Of a stretch of DNA of 64,000 bases, positions 45,088 to 53,798 are shown one piece after another (the stretch's first letter is position 1; each line of letters opens with the position of its first letter). The notes below the pieces were generated by a model, which was given only the letters and a program-made list of their open reading frames with translations, had not been told where the DNA came from and did not search any database. The stretch spans positions 2,480,001 through 2,544,000 of the forward strand of contig NZ_CP018620.1 of the NCBI RefSeq assembly GCF_001908275.1. Direction: 5' to 3'. The DNA is from Paenibacillus xylanexedens (GTDB taxonomy: Bacteria; Bacillota; Bacilli; Paenibacillales; Paenibacillaceae). The position numbers were made by a program, and so were the translations under genes.

Positions 45088-45310
45088 AGAGGTTGTTCAA
45101 AAAGTCTGCTTTTGATTACGAAGGATGCCTCACGGCATCATCAGCGTCGAAGATGGGATTCAGCCGAAATAAGCGGGAGGCTTACGAAGAATGTTTCCTT
45201 CGGAAACATTGTAGTTGCTCACGTAGTTTTCCCTACGCTCCGCTACTCCATTTCTAGCTTCATACCATCTTCTCGATACTGAAAACCTGACTTTTTGAAC
45301 ACGCACTTAT
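45088..45310 (+). repeat. Full-length short inverted-repeat element (MITE-like)
   Basis: About 220 bp without coding capacity. The terminal inverted repeats are TGTTCAAAAAGTC (45094-45106) and its exact complement GACTTTTTGAACA (45289-45301). The middle has smaller pairings (e.g. GGATGCC/GGCATC, TTTCCTTCGGAAA). Three shortened relatives occur at 367-425, 25471-25510 and 45938-45988. No target-site duplication is obvious. It could be a MITE or a REP/BIME-like structure. Confidence 0.75.
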
Positions 45311-45462
45311 AGCTTCATAAGCGCTGCTATGGTTGGGAGGGCATCATGCTGTCCTGATCCATGGCAGTAAGTTATTTCCGCAGAGATGGGCGGTGATTCG
45401 TTCGTTATCGCCCTGATCTGTTTTGCCTTTTGTTTTCATTAACTTCAGGGGAGCGGGTACGC
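45311..45462. other. Spacer before ppnP
   Basis: 152 bases with no gene. It must contain the ppnP promoter, which I cannot place. Confidence 0.4.
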
Positions 45463-45780
45463 ATGTCACAATTCGATCAAGTCAGTGTAGTGAAAGAGGC
45501 CAACATTTATTATGATGGTCAGGTAACCAGCAGAACGGTTATTTTGGGGGATGGCAGCAAAGTGACTCTGGGCATCATGCTTCCAGGCAGTTATGAGTTC
45601 GGTACGGATTCCCGTGAAATTATGGAGATTCTGTCCGGAGATCTGAAAGTATTGCTTCCCGGAGAAGAAGAGTGGCAAGAGATTCAAGGTCAAGCTACGT
45701 TCCACGTGCCTGCCGAATCCAAATTTAAACTGGAGATACGCAGCGTTACTGACTACGTCTGCTCGTACCCGGCGGAATAA
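45463..45780 (+). CDS. ppnP: Pyrimidine/purine nucleoside phosphorylase
   Basis: A 105-residue cupin of the UPF0345/PpnP (YaiE) family, which phosphorolyses several nucleosides to base and pentose-1-phosphate. Family blocks: VVKEANIYYDGQVTSRTVIL, LGIMLPGSYEFGTDSREIMEILSGDLKVLLPG, and FHVPAESKFKLEI. The start is ATG 45463 with GGGGAGCGGG upstream, not the frame from 45430. Pentose-1-phosphate release fits the neighbouring tkt and pgi. Confidence 0.92.
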   Translation: MSQFDQVSVVKEANIYYDGQVTSRTVILGDGSKVTLGIMLPGSYEFGTDSREIMEILSGDLKVLLPGEEEWQEIQGQATFHVPAESKFKLEIRSVTDYVCSYPAE

Positions 45781-45785
45781 CATAA

Positions 45786-45834
45786 GAAGGGTAAGCAGAA
45801 CCGCAACGCGCGGATTCGGTTTACCCTTTTTGCT
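45786..45834 (+). terminator. Terminator after ppnP
   Basis: The stem AAGGGTAA...TTACCCTT with an inner AACC/GGTT is followed by TTTGCTTC. Confidence 0.75.
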
Positions 45835-45937
45835 TCTTGAATTCTAACGACAAAGTTCGAGCTGCAAGCTTGTCAGCCCCGTGGATTTGAAGTATCCTTA
45901 AGGCAAGTTGTTTAGAATGGAATACGGACATAATATA

Positions 45938-45988
45938 AGAGGTTGTTCAAAAAGTCCGCTTTTGATTACAAAGTTTGAACACGCACTA
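45938..45988 (+). repeat. Internally deleted copy of the inverted-repeat element upstream of pgi
   Basis: AGAGGTTGTTCAAAAAGTC, CGCTTTTGATTACA, then AAGTTTGAACACGCACT: both ends of the element at 45088-45310 with the middle 170 bases lost. It ends 12 bases before the pgi ribosome site. Confidence 0.8.
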
Positions 45989-46016
45989 TAACCGAAATCA
46001 GGAGGTTTTTGAGATC

Positions 46017-47372
46017 ATGGCAAAAAAAGTGACATTTGACTATAGCACGGCATTGCAATTTGTAAATCAGCACGAAGTGGATTATTTCGCAGAACCGATT
46101 CGTCTGGCTCATGAGCAGCTTCACAACGGAACAGGAACAGGCTCCGATTATCTGGGCTGGATTGACCTGCCAACAGCTTATGACAAAGAAGAGTTCGCTC
46201 GCATTCAAAAAGCGGCTGCCAAAATCCAAAGCGACTCCGAAGTGCTGATTGTTATCGGTATCGGTGGATCATACCTGGGTGCACGTGCAGCGATTGAAAT
46301 GCTGACTCACTCGTTCTATAACAATCTGCCAAAAGACAAACGCAAAACGCCTGAAATCTATTTTGCAGGAAACAATATCAGTTCCACATATGTAACTCAT
46401 TTGCTGGATCTGGTTGAAGGCAAAGATTTCTCCGTCAACGTTATCTCCAAATCCGGTACAACAACAGAGCCGGCAATTGCATTCCGTATTTTCCGTGCAG
46501 CACTGGAAGAGAAATATGGTAAAGAAGAAGCACGCAAACGCATCTATGCTACAACAGACAAAGCACGTGGTGCATTGAAAGAACTCGCAAATGCAGAAGG
46601 ATACGAATCTTTCATTATTCCTGATGATGTAGGTGGACGTTACTCCGTTCTGACGGCTGTAGGTTTGCTGCCAATCGCAGCAGCGGGTATCAGCATCGAA
46701 GAAATGATGCAAGGTGCGGCTGACGCATCCAAAGAATACAGCAACCCGAACGTAGCTGAGAATGAAGCATATCAATATGCTGCTGTTCGTAACGCACTGT
46801 ATCGCAAAGGCAAAGGCACTGAGATCCTTGTAAACTATGAGCCATCCCTGCACTTCGTATCCGAGTGGTGGAAACAACTGTTTGGAGAGAGTGAAGGTAA
46901 GGACTACAAAGGGATCTATCCTGCATCCGTTGATTTCTCTACAGACTTGCACTCCATGGGTCAATTCATCCAGGAAGGTAGCCGGAATATCTTCGAAACT
47001 GTTATCCAGGTTACTGAAGTTGCTGAGCATATCTCAATCAAATCCGATCCGGACGATCTGGATGGTTTGAACTTCCTTGAAGGCAAAACTATGGACTTTG
47101 TTAACAAAAAAGCGTTCCAAGGAACACTGCTTGCACATACGGATGGTCAAGTACCAAACCTGATTGTGAACATTCCAGATATGACTCCATATTCTTTCGG
47201 ATATCTGGTATACTTCTTTGAAAAAGCATGCGGTATCAGTGGCTACCTGCTGGGCGTCAATCCATTTGACCAACCAGGCGTGGAAGCTTACAAGAAAAAT
47301 ATGTTCGCATTGCTGGGCAAACCAGGCTTTGAAGAAGAGAAAGCAGCGCTCGAAGCGAGACTTTCCGAATAA
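46017..47372 (+). CDS. pgi: Glucose-6-phosphate isomerase
   Basis: A 451-residue enzyme interconverting glucose-6-P and fructose-6-P. It has the sugar-phosphate-binding fold with [58 protein letters not shown], and a C-terminal [22 protein letters not shown] containing the usual catalytic segment. The length equals the Bacillus-type enzyme. ATG 46017 is the start, with AGGAGG 10 bases upstream; the longer frame from 45975 runs into the repeat remnant. Confidence 0.97.
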   Translation: MAKKVTFDYSTALQFVNQHEVDYFAEPIRLAHEQLHNGTGTGSDYLGWIDLPTAYDKEEFARIQKAAAKIQSDSEVLIVIGIGGSYLGARAAIEMLTHSFYNNLPKDKRKTPEIYFAGNNISSTYVTHLLDLVEGKDFSVNVISKSGTTTEPAIAFRIFRAALEEKYGKEEARKRIYATTDKARGALKELANAEGYESFIIPDDVGGRYSVLTAVGLLPIAAAGISIEEMMQGAADASKEYSNPNVAENEAYQYAAVRNALYRKGKGTEILVNYEPSLHFVSEWWKQLFGESEGKDYKGIYPASVDFSTDLHSMGQFIQEGSRNIFETVIQVTEVAEHISIKSDPDDLDGLNFLEGKTMDFVNKKAFQGTLLAHTDGQVPNLIVNIPDMTPYSFGYLVYFFEKACGISGYLLGVNPFDQPGVEAYKKNMFALLGKPGFEEEKAALEARLSE

Positions 47373-47468
47373 TTCATTAGTTTGCTCATATAGTTGAATA
47401 AGGTAATGTAAATCTAACCGGGAATCACTGTTTGTGTAAGATGCAGGGTTCCCGGATGTAGATAACCA

Positions 47469-47508
47469 GGGCAGTTCGTCCGCGTTCGCGCGGTGAACTG
47501 CTTTCTTG
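47469..47508 (+). terminator. Hairpin terminator after pgi
   Basis: GCAGTTC-CCGCG / CGCGG-GAACTGC with a TTCG loop is followed by TTTCTTG, a moderate T-tract. Confidence 0.6.
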
Positions 47509-47548
47509 TAAAATGGACTCAGGAAAAGATCAGAAAGTTGGATTTGGG

Positions 47549-48181
47549 ATGATTGAACGTTATCGCACGGTTCGAGGACCGGGCAATCTGGAAATTGTAA
47601 TCAAGAAGTCGCGATTTATCGGTCATATTATGCCGGTCACGACAGAGGAAGAGGCTGTTGCCTTCATCGATGAGATCAAGAAAAAACATTGGAATGCAAC
47701 TCATAACTGCTCTGCATACATGATTGGGGAGCGGGACGAGATCCAGAAGCAATCCGATGACGGTGAACCCAGCGGAACAGCAGGGAAACCCATTCTTGAA
47801 GTGATCAAAAATCAGAAATTAAAAAATGTGGCAATTGTGGTTACGCGATACTTCGGGGGAATCATGCTTGGGGCTGGCGGGTTAATTCGTGCTTATACGG
47901 ATGGAGCTGTAGCAGCCATTGAAGCCGGAGAAGCCATTACCAACGTGCTGCATCGTGAAGTGTTTGTTGAACTGGATTATACGTGGCTGGGTAAAGTGGA
48001 AAATGAGTTAAGAAGCCGGGAAGTCCGTACAGGTGAAACTGGATTCACCGATAAGGTTACGTTGACTTGTCTTCCGCCGGATAGTGAAACCGAGGCTTTT
48101 GTAGCCTGGATCACGGATTTGACGCAAGGGCAATCCCGGATCACGGAGGGACAGCGGCTTTATTTTATTGAAGGGGAATAA
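47549..48181 (+). CDS. YigZ/IMPACT-family protein
   Basis: A 210-residue protein of the YigZ (UPF0029) family. The N-terminal domain shows IKKSRFIGHIMPV, WNATHNCSAYMIG and QKQSDDGEPSGTAGKPIL, VVTRYFGGIMLGAGGLIRAY. The C-terminal half resembles EF-G domain IV. Cellular role is unclear; the eukaryotic relative IMPACT regulates Gcn2. The start is ATG 47549, whose aligned N-terminus (MIERYRTVRGPGNLEIVIKKSRF) matches the family as I recall it; no strong ribosome site is seen. Followed 5 bases later by a TetR gene. Confidence 0.88.
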   Translation: MIERYRTVRGPGNLEIVIKKSRFIGHIMPVTTEEEAVAFIDEIKKKHWNATHNCSAYMIGERDEIQKQSDDGEPSGTAGKPILEVIKNQKLKNVAIVVTRYFGGIMLGAGGLIRAYTDGAVAAIEAGEAITNVLHREVFVELDYTWLGKVENELRSREVRTGETGFTDKVTLTCLPPDSETEAFVAWITDLTQGQSRITEGQRLYFIEGE

Positions 48182-48186
48182 AATAT

Positions 48187-48789
48187 ATGGCTAGAAGAGC
48201 AGTCGAACAGGAGTTGTCGAGGGAGCGGATACTGGAGGCGGCGAGGCACCTTTTTATTACCAAAGGATACCGCGCCATTTCGATGCGAAGCATCGGCCAG
48301 CATCTGGGCTATAGTCATGGGTCGCTGTATTATCATTTTAAGGAAAAGGCAGAGCTGTTCTATGCCATCGTGGTTGAAGATTTTAATCATCTGGGGCATT
48401 TACTGCTGCAAGCCATGGTCAGGCCGGTTCGTGATGATGTGAGCAAGGTAGAGCACATTATGATGGAGTTTATTCGCTTTGGTCTGGAGAACCCCTATCA
48501 ATACGAAATCATGTTTATGATCAGGGACGAAGAACTATTGTCTTATTGTCGTACCGAACAGGGACGTTGCTTCGAATTATTTGCATCGATTATAAGGCAG
48601 TATATGAATGAAGCGAACTGTACGGAAGAGGATATTCAAAGGGTACCACGTACGCTATTTTTGGCTATGCACGGATTAATTTCTTATTACATTCAGGACC
48701 GTTTAACGTTTGTGGAGATTGAATCGTCTGCGCTGTCTCATGTCAAAGTGCTGTGCCGTAATCTGGGTCAGCAGCCTGGCGACCAATAA
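48187..48789 (+). CDS. TetR-family transcriptional regulator
   Basis: A 200-residue regulator with an N-terminal TetR HTH (about residues 12-58: RERILEAARHLFITKGYRAISMRSIGQHLGYSHGSLYYHFKEKAELF). A helical ligand-binding domain follows, of the YsiA/FadR-like size. No ligand can be read. GGGGAATAAAATAT precedes the ATG. It is coupled to the YigZ-like gene, which is not a usual TetR target. Confidence 0.88.
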   Translation: MARRAVEQELSRERILEAARHLFITKGYRAISMRSIGQHLGYSHGSLYYHFKEKAELFYAIVVEDFNHLGHLLLQAMVRPVRDDVSKVEHIMMEFIRFGLENPYQYEIMFMIRDEELLSYCRTEQGRCFELFASIIRQYMNEANCTEEDIQRVPRTLFLAMHGLISYYIQDRLTFVEIESSALSHVKVLCRNLGQQPGDQ

Positions 48790-48889
48790 TGGCGCTGTTG
48801 TTGCACCCCTACACTTCAGGGCGGTGATTTGTCATAACTTTAATTCTTTATAACGTTGTCTCGCGAAAGTTAGTATGCGCAGCAGACCA

Positions 48890-48938
48890 AGTCAGGCGGC
48901 TCCGACCCGGAATGAGGGTGGACCGCCTGTTTGTGTTT
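48890..48938 (+). terminator. Terminator after the TetR gene
   Basis: CAGGCGG...CCGCCTG with an inner GACCC/GGGTG pairing is followed by TTTGTGTTTG. The convergent gene's stop at 48979 also allows use on the minus strand. Confidence 0.65.
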
Positions 48939-48978
48939 GCAAAAATGAACGAGTGGGTGGCAGGCCTATTGGACCCAA

Positions 48979-49380
48979 TTAACCTTCCATGATTTTGAGG
49001 AAGTACTCCCGCTCACGTGGCCCATCGAATTCGCAAAAGTAAATGCCTTGCCAGCGGCCAAGCAGCAGTCTGCCTTCGTGAATAATCACCGTCTGTGATG
49101 GCCCTGTTGTGATCGATTTGAGGTGAGAGGCTGTATTGCCTTCGGCGTGTCGATACTCGGGGTGCTCCCAAGGGTACACTTCGTCAAGGCGCAACAAGAC
49201 ATCGTGTTTCACATCCGGGTCTGCATTTTCGTTGATGGCAATCCCCGCCGTCGTATGTGGACAGTAGATGAGCACCGTCCCATTCTGCACCCCGCTACTC
49301 TGGACAACCTGCTTTACGTGCCGTGTGATATCCTTCATTTCGTCTCGTGTGGAAGTGGATATATTCTTCGTATATAACAT
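48979..49380 (-). CDS. YjbQ-family protein (UPF0047)
   Basis: A 133-residue protein of the YjbQ family. The conserved HTTAGIAINENADPDVKHD and PWEHPEYRHAEGNTASHLKSITTGPSQTVIIHEGRLLLGRWQGIYFCEFDGPRERE are its hallmarks. Members have a weak thiamine-phosphate synthase activity and are often annotated accordingly, but their true role is open. AGGAGTGATTTAAC precedes ATG 49380. Monocistronic. Confidence 0.9.
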   Translation of the reverse strand: MLYTKNISTSTRDEMKDITRHVKQVVQSSGVQNGTVLIYCPHTTAGIAINENADPDVKHDVLLRLDEVYPWEHPEYRHAEGNTASHLKSITTGPSQTVIIHEGRLLLGRWQGIYFCEFDGPREREYFLKIMEG

Positions 49381-49489
49381 GTTAAATCACTCCTTAGAAT
49401 CTCATTTCTTACCCTCGATTGTACCTTAACCACTACATACCAAACAAACCATATATGAAGACGGATATGTGAATCGCACAATAACGGAG

Positions 49490-49645
49490 AGGTCAGAAAT
49501 AACCTGAAGAAGCGGAAGCTCAAAGTTTTCTGTAAGAAAGCTGCTTCGGAAGCATAAGCTTTGCCTTTATCACCGGATTTCCCCTTAAAAAAGGGGATCA
49601 AAGAAATCTGGGGATAACAGTGATCGGAAGGTTGTTCTGGCCGCG
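49490..49645 (+). repeat. Structured non-coding element before the sulfate operon
   Basis: Contains a strong hairpin, TTATCACCGGATTTC (49567-49581) with GAAATCTGGGGATAA (49603-49617), capped by CCCCTT/AAGGGG, plus pairing of GAAGCGGAAGC/GCTTCGGAAGC parts. It shares CGGA(A)GCATAAGCTT with the element after tRNA-Ser at 2001-2013. The sequence does not fit the S-box SAM riboswitch. It lies upstream of the candidate cysT promoter, so it may be a repeat or a separate RNA rather than the operon leader. Confidence 0.45.
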
Positions 49646-49709
49646 CAGTGTACAGTGCGATTTTTATTAATCGTTCTTATATGTGGTCCAATTATATTCA
49701 ATAAAAGCA

Positions 49710-49739
49710 TTGACGATTAGCACTGCAAACTGGTAAAGT
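49710..49739 (+). promoter_or_regulatory. Candidate promoter of the sulfate transport operon
   Basis: -35 TTGACG (49710-49715), 18-bp spacer, -10 TAAAGT (49734-49739). The roughly 135-base leader that follows contains pairing parts (GACCGGAGC/GCCGGAGGC-type) but no known riboswitch. Confidence 0.5.
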
Positions 49740-49875
49740 ATCAGAAAAGCAAAACCAAGTAGACTAATGGGAATAATATTAAAGTAATATCATCCAACTT
49801 AGGAAAAAATGTCGTATTGAAGCCAGGAAGACTGCCGACCGGAGCTAAAGCCGGAGGCTGGGAGGGAACGTAGCA

Positions 49876-50691
49876 ATGAATACCGTTCTTCGTCATAAGG
49901 GATGGACTTGGGGATTCCGCAGTACCGTATTGTTATATTTTATCGTACTTATTGTACTTCCAATCATCGGTGTGTACGTCAATTCCTTCTCTGAAGGATG
50001 GAGCAACTTTGTTCAGAGCATTATGGACCCCATCGCGTGGAAAGCCGTACTGCTGACCATTCGGCTGGCCGTGATTGCCACGCTGATTAATGTGGTTTTG
50101 GGCACGATGATCGCCTGGGTGTTGACAAGGTATCGCTTTGTGGGCCGATCGTTTCTTAACAGTCTGGTTGATCTCCCGTTTGCACTGCCAACAGCGGTGG
50201 GCGGCTTGATGATTATGCTGCTTTTGGGTCCGGTCAGTGCCATCGGGAAACTGGCAGAATCCATGGGATTTGAGATTGTATTTCACCAGCCCGCCATTGT
50301 TATCGCGATGACCTTTGTCACGTTTCCGTTTGTTATCCGTGCAGTGCAGCCTTTGCTGGAAGAAATTGATCCTTCGGAGGAAGAAGCCTCGTATACGATG
50401 GGGGCATCCAAGGCTCGCACGTTCATGCAGGTTATTCTGCCGTCCATGGCACCTGGCATGATCAGTGGGGGGATGCTGGCTTTCTCGAGAGGACTGGCTG
50501 AATTCGGGGCTGTTGTGCTGGTGGCTGGTAACATTCCGGGAAGAACACTGACTGCTTCCGTATTTATCTACGGGGAGATTGAAAGTGATAATCCAACGGG
50601 AGCTGCTGCTGTATCCGTGTTGCTCCTGACGCTCTCCTTCCTGATCCTCTGGCTGATCAATCTGGTGCAGATGCGGGGGAGAAGACGATGA
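49876..50691 (+). CDS. cysT: Sulfate/thiosulfate ABC transporter permease CysT (CysU)
   Basis: A 271-residue permease with six membrane segments and the sulfate-type EAA loop, EEASYTMGASKARTFMQVILPSMAPGMISGGMLAFSRGLAEFGAVVLVAGNIPGRT. It pairs with CysW. ATG 49876 is preceded by GGGAGGG. The stop overlaps the cysW start (ATGA). The first gene of the operon cysT-cysW-cysA-sbp. Confidence 0.93.
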   Translation: MNTVLRHKGWTWGFRSTVLLYFIVLIVLPIIGVYVNSFSEGWSNFVQSIMDPIAWKAVLLTIRLAVIATLINVVLGTMIAWVLTRYRFVGRSFLNSLVDLPFALPTAVGGLMIMLLLGPVSAIGKLAESMGFEIVFHQPAIVIAMTFVTFPFVIRAVQPLLEEIDPSEEEASYTMGASKARTFMQVILPSMAPGMISGGMLAFSRGLAEFGAVVLVAGNIPGRTLTASVFIYGEIESDNPTGAAAVSVLLLTLSFLILWLINLVQMRGRRR

Positions 50692-51485
50692 GACGACTGT
50701 TAATCGGATTGACGTTTGCGGTATTTATTGTACTGCTGATCATCCCGCTCGGACGCATTTTTATTGGCGCATTTGAAGACGGGGCAGGTGGATTCCTGAA
50801 AGGGTTAATGCGTCCTGAGGCGTTACATGCCTTGATGATGACCGGACTGGTGGTTCTGGTGGTCACTCTGTTAAATACATTGTTTGGCATCATGATGGCT
50901 CTGTATCTGGTTCGTGCCGGATGGCTGAGTGAACGGATAAAAGGGCTGCTGAACAGCATTGTAGACCTGCCTTATGCCGTATCTCCTGTCATTGGCGGTT
51001 TGATGATTGTGTTGATGTTGGGACCTAACAGCATTATGGGTGCTTTTTTTGAAGGGATTGGATTCAATGTGGTCTATGCCTTCCCGGGTATGGTGATCGC
51101 AACGTTATTTGTAACCTTTCCACTGATGGTCAGAGAGGTTATGCCTGTCCTGCAGGAACTTGGTTCTCAGCAAGAGGAGGCCGCATCCACACTTGGCGCC
51201 TACGGCTGGAGGACGTTCTGGAGTGTGACCTGGCCTTCCATCCGCTGGGCGGTAGTGTATGGTCTAGTCTTGACGGTTGCGCGCTCGCTTGGGGAGTTCG
51301 GTGCGGTGCTGGTTGTATCCGGGAATATTATGAACAAAACGCAGACAGCAACAACCTTGGTGTATCAGGATGTTGAGAATTTTAATGTGGCTGCCGCAAA
51401 TGGTGTGGCATTGGTGCTGGTTACCTTCTCCGTCGGGCTGCTGCTCATGATGGAATGGGCCAAGAAGCGAAAGGAAGTGCATTGA
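50688..51485 (+). CDS. cysW: Sulfate/thiosulfate ABC transporter permease CysW
   Basis: A 265-residue permease, partner of CysT: LNSIVDLPYAVSPVIGGLMIVLMLG, EEAASTLGAYGWRTFWSVTWPSIRWAVVYGLVLTVARSLGEFGAVLVVSGNI. The EAA-loop GxSxGEFGAVLVVSG is the sulfate-class signature. It overlaps cysT by 4 bases, and cysA begins one base after its stop. Confidence 0.93.
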   Translation: MRRLLIGLTFAVFIVLLIIPLGRIFIGAFEDGAGGFLKGLMRPEALHALMMTGLVVLVVTLLNTLFGIMMALYLVRAGWLSERIKGLLNSIVDLPYAVSPVIGGLMIVLMLGPNSIMGAFFEGIGFNVVYAFPGMVIATLFVTFPLMVREVMPVLQELGSQQEEAASTLGAYGWRTFWSVTWPSIRWAVVYGLVLTVARSLGEFGAVLVVSGNIMNKTQTATTLVYQDVENFNVAAANGVALVLVTFSVGLLLMMEWAKKRKEVH

Positions 51486-51486
51486 T

Positions 51487-52551
51487 ATGCATGTAGAAGT
51501 CCGTGATCTGAACAAACATTTCGGTGATTTTCATGCGGTAAAAGATGTCTCATTCGATATTGCCAAAGGCCATCTGATCGGTCTGCTTGGACCCAGCGGA
51601 GGTGGGAAAACATCCATTCTGCGGATGCTGGCGGGTCTGGAGAATCCGGGTTCCGGAGAGATTCGCTTTCACGGAAAAGTCGTGAACCATCTGCCTCCAC
51701 AGGAGCGGGGCATCGGATTTGTATTCCAGAACTATGCCTTGTTCAAACATATGACGGTATTTGAGAATATCGCCTTTGGACTCAAGGTTAAGAAGACGCC
51801 AAAAGCCCAGATCCGTGATCGGGTGATGGAACTGGTTGAATTGACCGGGTTAAAAGGTTTCGAACAGCGCTATCCACATCAGTTATCTGGTGGGCAGCGT
51901 CAACGTGTTGCTTTTGCCAGAGCACTCGCCCCGGAGCCACAGCTGTTATTGCTGGACGAACCGTTCGCGGCCATTGATGCCAAGATCCGTCAGGAACTGC
52001 GTTCATGGTTGCGTGAGTTGATTGAGCGAGTGGGAATCACTTCGATTTTTGTAACGCATGATCAGGATGAAGCGATTGAAGTGGCGGACGAGATTATGAT
52101 TATCAGTCAGGGTCGTCTGGAACAGAAGGGCACACCTTGGGATATCTACAAAAACCCGCAGACACCGTTTGTCGCTACATTTATCGGGGAGTCTACGGTT
52201 GTGGAGGATGCCTCCCAGTTGAAAGGATTCGAACATGCCGTCGAGGGTGAACATACCAAAGCGTTGATTCGACCGGAGTATATTGAGATCGGCTTGAAGA
52301 ACGAGTTCACCATGTTGTCTGCAACGGAAAAAGGTACAGTCAAACATCTTCATTTCCGCGGTAGTGAATGGATGGTAGAGGTGGACGTACAGGGTCATAA
52401 GTTAATCACATATCGTTCCCTGGAGAAAACGACATTGGAGATCGGTCAACAAATTCGAGTCCTTGTACACCGTGCATACCTGTTCAATGACTCCAACAGT
52501 TGGGTGGTTGAGAACCGACTGAAGGAAGATCCGATGCCGGTGATGATTTAG
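51487..52551 (+). CDS. cysA: Sulfate ABC transporter ATP-binding protein CysA
   Basis: A 354-residue ATPase with Walker A GPSGGGKTS, Q-loop FVFQNYALFKHMTVFENIAFGL, signature LSGGQRQRVAFARALA, Walker B LLLLDEPFAAIDA and FVTHDQDEAIEVADEI. The last 115 residues form the regulatory TOBE-like domain. ATG 51487 lies 1 base after the cysW stop. CysA-type proteins belong to the CUT/sulfate group; the neighbours fix the substrate. Confidence 0.93.
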   Translation: MHVEVRDLNKHFGDFHAVKDVSFDIAKGHLIGLLGPSGGGKTSILRMLAGLENPGSGEIRFHGKVVNHLPPQERGIGFVFQNYALFKHMTVFENIAFGLKVKKTPKAQIRDRVMELVELTGLKGFEQRYPHQLSGGQRQRVAFARALAPEPQLLLLDEPFAAIDAKIRQELRSWLRELIERVGITSIFVTHDQDEAIEVADEIMIISQGRLEQKGTPWDIYKNPQTPFVATFIGESTVVEDASQLKGFEHAVEGEHTKALIRPEYIEIGLKNEFTMLSATEKGTVKHLHFRGSEWMVEVDVQGHKLITYRSLEKTTLEIGQQIRVLVHRAYLFNDSNSWVVENRLKEDPMPVMI

Positions 52552-52576
52552 ATCAAGTGGAAGAAAGGGGCTGCCC

Positions 52577-53641
52577 ATGCAGACGAGGAAGAAGAAAGCC
52601 ATACTCTTATATGTTGCCCTCATGCTTCTGCTCGTCTGCATGACCGCTGGATGCAGCAAGCAGGAGGAGTCAAGCGAACAGAACGAGCCCTCTGGTAACG
52701 ATTCATCCAATACGCTGGTGATTGGTGCTTATAGTGTAGCGAAAGATGCTGTAGGCGAATTGCTGCCCAAGTTCCAAGAGGAGTGGAAGGCAAAAACCGG
52801 ACAGACGATTAACTTTCAAGAGTCCTATGAAGCTTCGGGCACACAGGCAAGAGCCATCGTTGGTGGATTCGAGGCTGATGTGGCCTTGCTCGCGATGGAG
52901 AGTGATATCGAGAAGCTGGTCAAAGCCGATCTGGTTAGCTCTGATTGGAAACAGACCCCTAATGAGGGCATGATCACCCGTTCAATTGTTGTTCTGGGCA
53001 CAAGAGCGGGCAACCCGCTCGGTATTCGTGATTTTCAGGACTTAACCAAGCCAGGAGTGAAGGTACTGTACCCCAATCCAAAGACATCCGGAGGCGCACA
53101 ATGGGACATTAATGCCATTTATGGTGCCGGATTGAAACTGTCGGAGGAGCAAGAGGGGAAGAAAGATCCTGCCGCAGCCAAGGCTTTTCTCGAACAGGTA
53201 CATCGTAACGTTGAATCATTGGACAAGAGTGGGCGTTCTTCGATGGCGGCATTCGAATATGGTGTGGGTGATGTCATCGTCACGTATGAAAATGAATTGC
53301 TTGCCCGGATCGCCAAAGGTGTAGATTATGACATCGTCATTCCAAAAAATACGATCCTGATTGAGAACCCGGCAGTTGTGGTGAACAAATATGCCGATAA
53401 ACATGGAAATCGCGAACTGGCAGAAGCCTTTGTCGCATATCTGCGTACACCAGAAGCGCAGCGTATTTTTGCCAAGCATGGTTTTCGTTCAGTAGATCCG
53501 GATGTATTTGCACAGACGGAGTCGACATTCCCAACGCCAGAAGGACTATTTGATATCAACTATTTGGGTGGATGGGACGAGGTACGCAGTACGTTGTACT
53601 CCAAACGCGGCGTGTGGTATCAGGTGCTCGCTGGATTATGA
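52577..53641 (+). CDS. Sulfate-binding lipoprotein
   Basis: A 354-residue lipoprotein with signal AILLYVALMLLLVCMTAGC (lipobox TAGC) and the type II periplasmic fold. The sulfate-family blocks are VIGAYSVAKDAVGELLPKFQEEWKAKTGQTINFQESYEASGTQARAIVGGFEADVALLAMESDIEKLV, and KVLYPNPKTSGGAQWDINAIYGAGL. The ligand-binding SGTQAR segment is present. It stands last in the operon, whereas the binding protein is often first. AAAGGGG precedes the ATG. A terminator follows. Confidence 0.92.
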   Translation: MQTRKKKAILLYVALMLLLVCMTAGCSKQEESSEQNEPSGNDSSNTLVIGAYSVAKDAVGELLPKFQEEWKAKTGQTINFQESYEASGTQARAIVGGFEADVALLAMESDIEKLVKADLVSSDWKQTPNEGMITRSIVVLGTRAGNPLGIRDFQDLTKPGVKVLYPNPKTSGGAQWDINAIYGAGLKLSEEQEGKKDPAAAKAFLEQVHRNVESLDKSGRSSMAAFEYGVGDVIVTYENELLARIAKGVDYDIVIPKNTILIENPAVVVNKYADKHGNRELAEAFVAYLRTPEAQRIFAKHGFRSVDPDVFAQTESTFPTPEGLFDINYLGGWDEVRSTLYSKRGVWYQVLAGL

Positions 53642-53683
53642 GTATTGCTGATGTAATCGAATAGGTAACCGAGCATGTGGATA

Positions 53684-53727
53684 CAAAACCTTCATTTCAA
53701 TGGAAGTAGAGATGGAGGTTTTTTACT
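53684..53727 (+). terminator. Terminator of the sulfate operon
   Basis: The stem AAAACCTTCAT / ATGGAGGTTTT is followed by TTA. The stem interior has ACTTCC-type pairing with TTCAA. Confidence 0.75.
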
Positions 53728-53798
53728 GCCAAAAGGTTATAATAGAGGTATACTGAATCATGATTGTTACATAGTACTAGCAGGAAGGTGTGAGTTGG

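Noticed and set aside
49490..49875. SAM (S-box) riboswitch before the sulfate operon
   Set aside because: The conserved S-box core sequences are absent although structure and context tempted.
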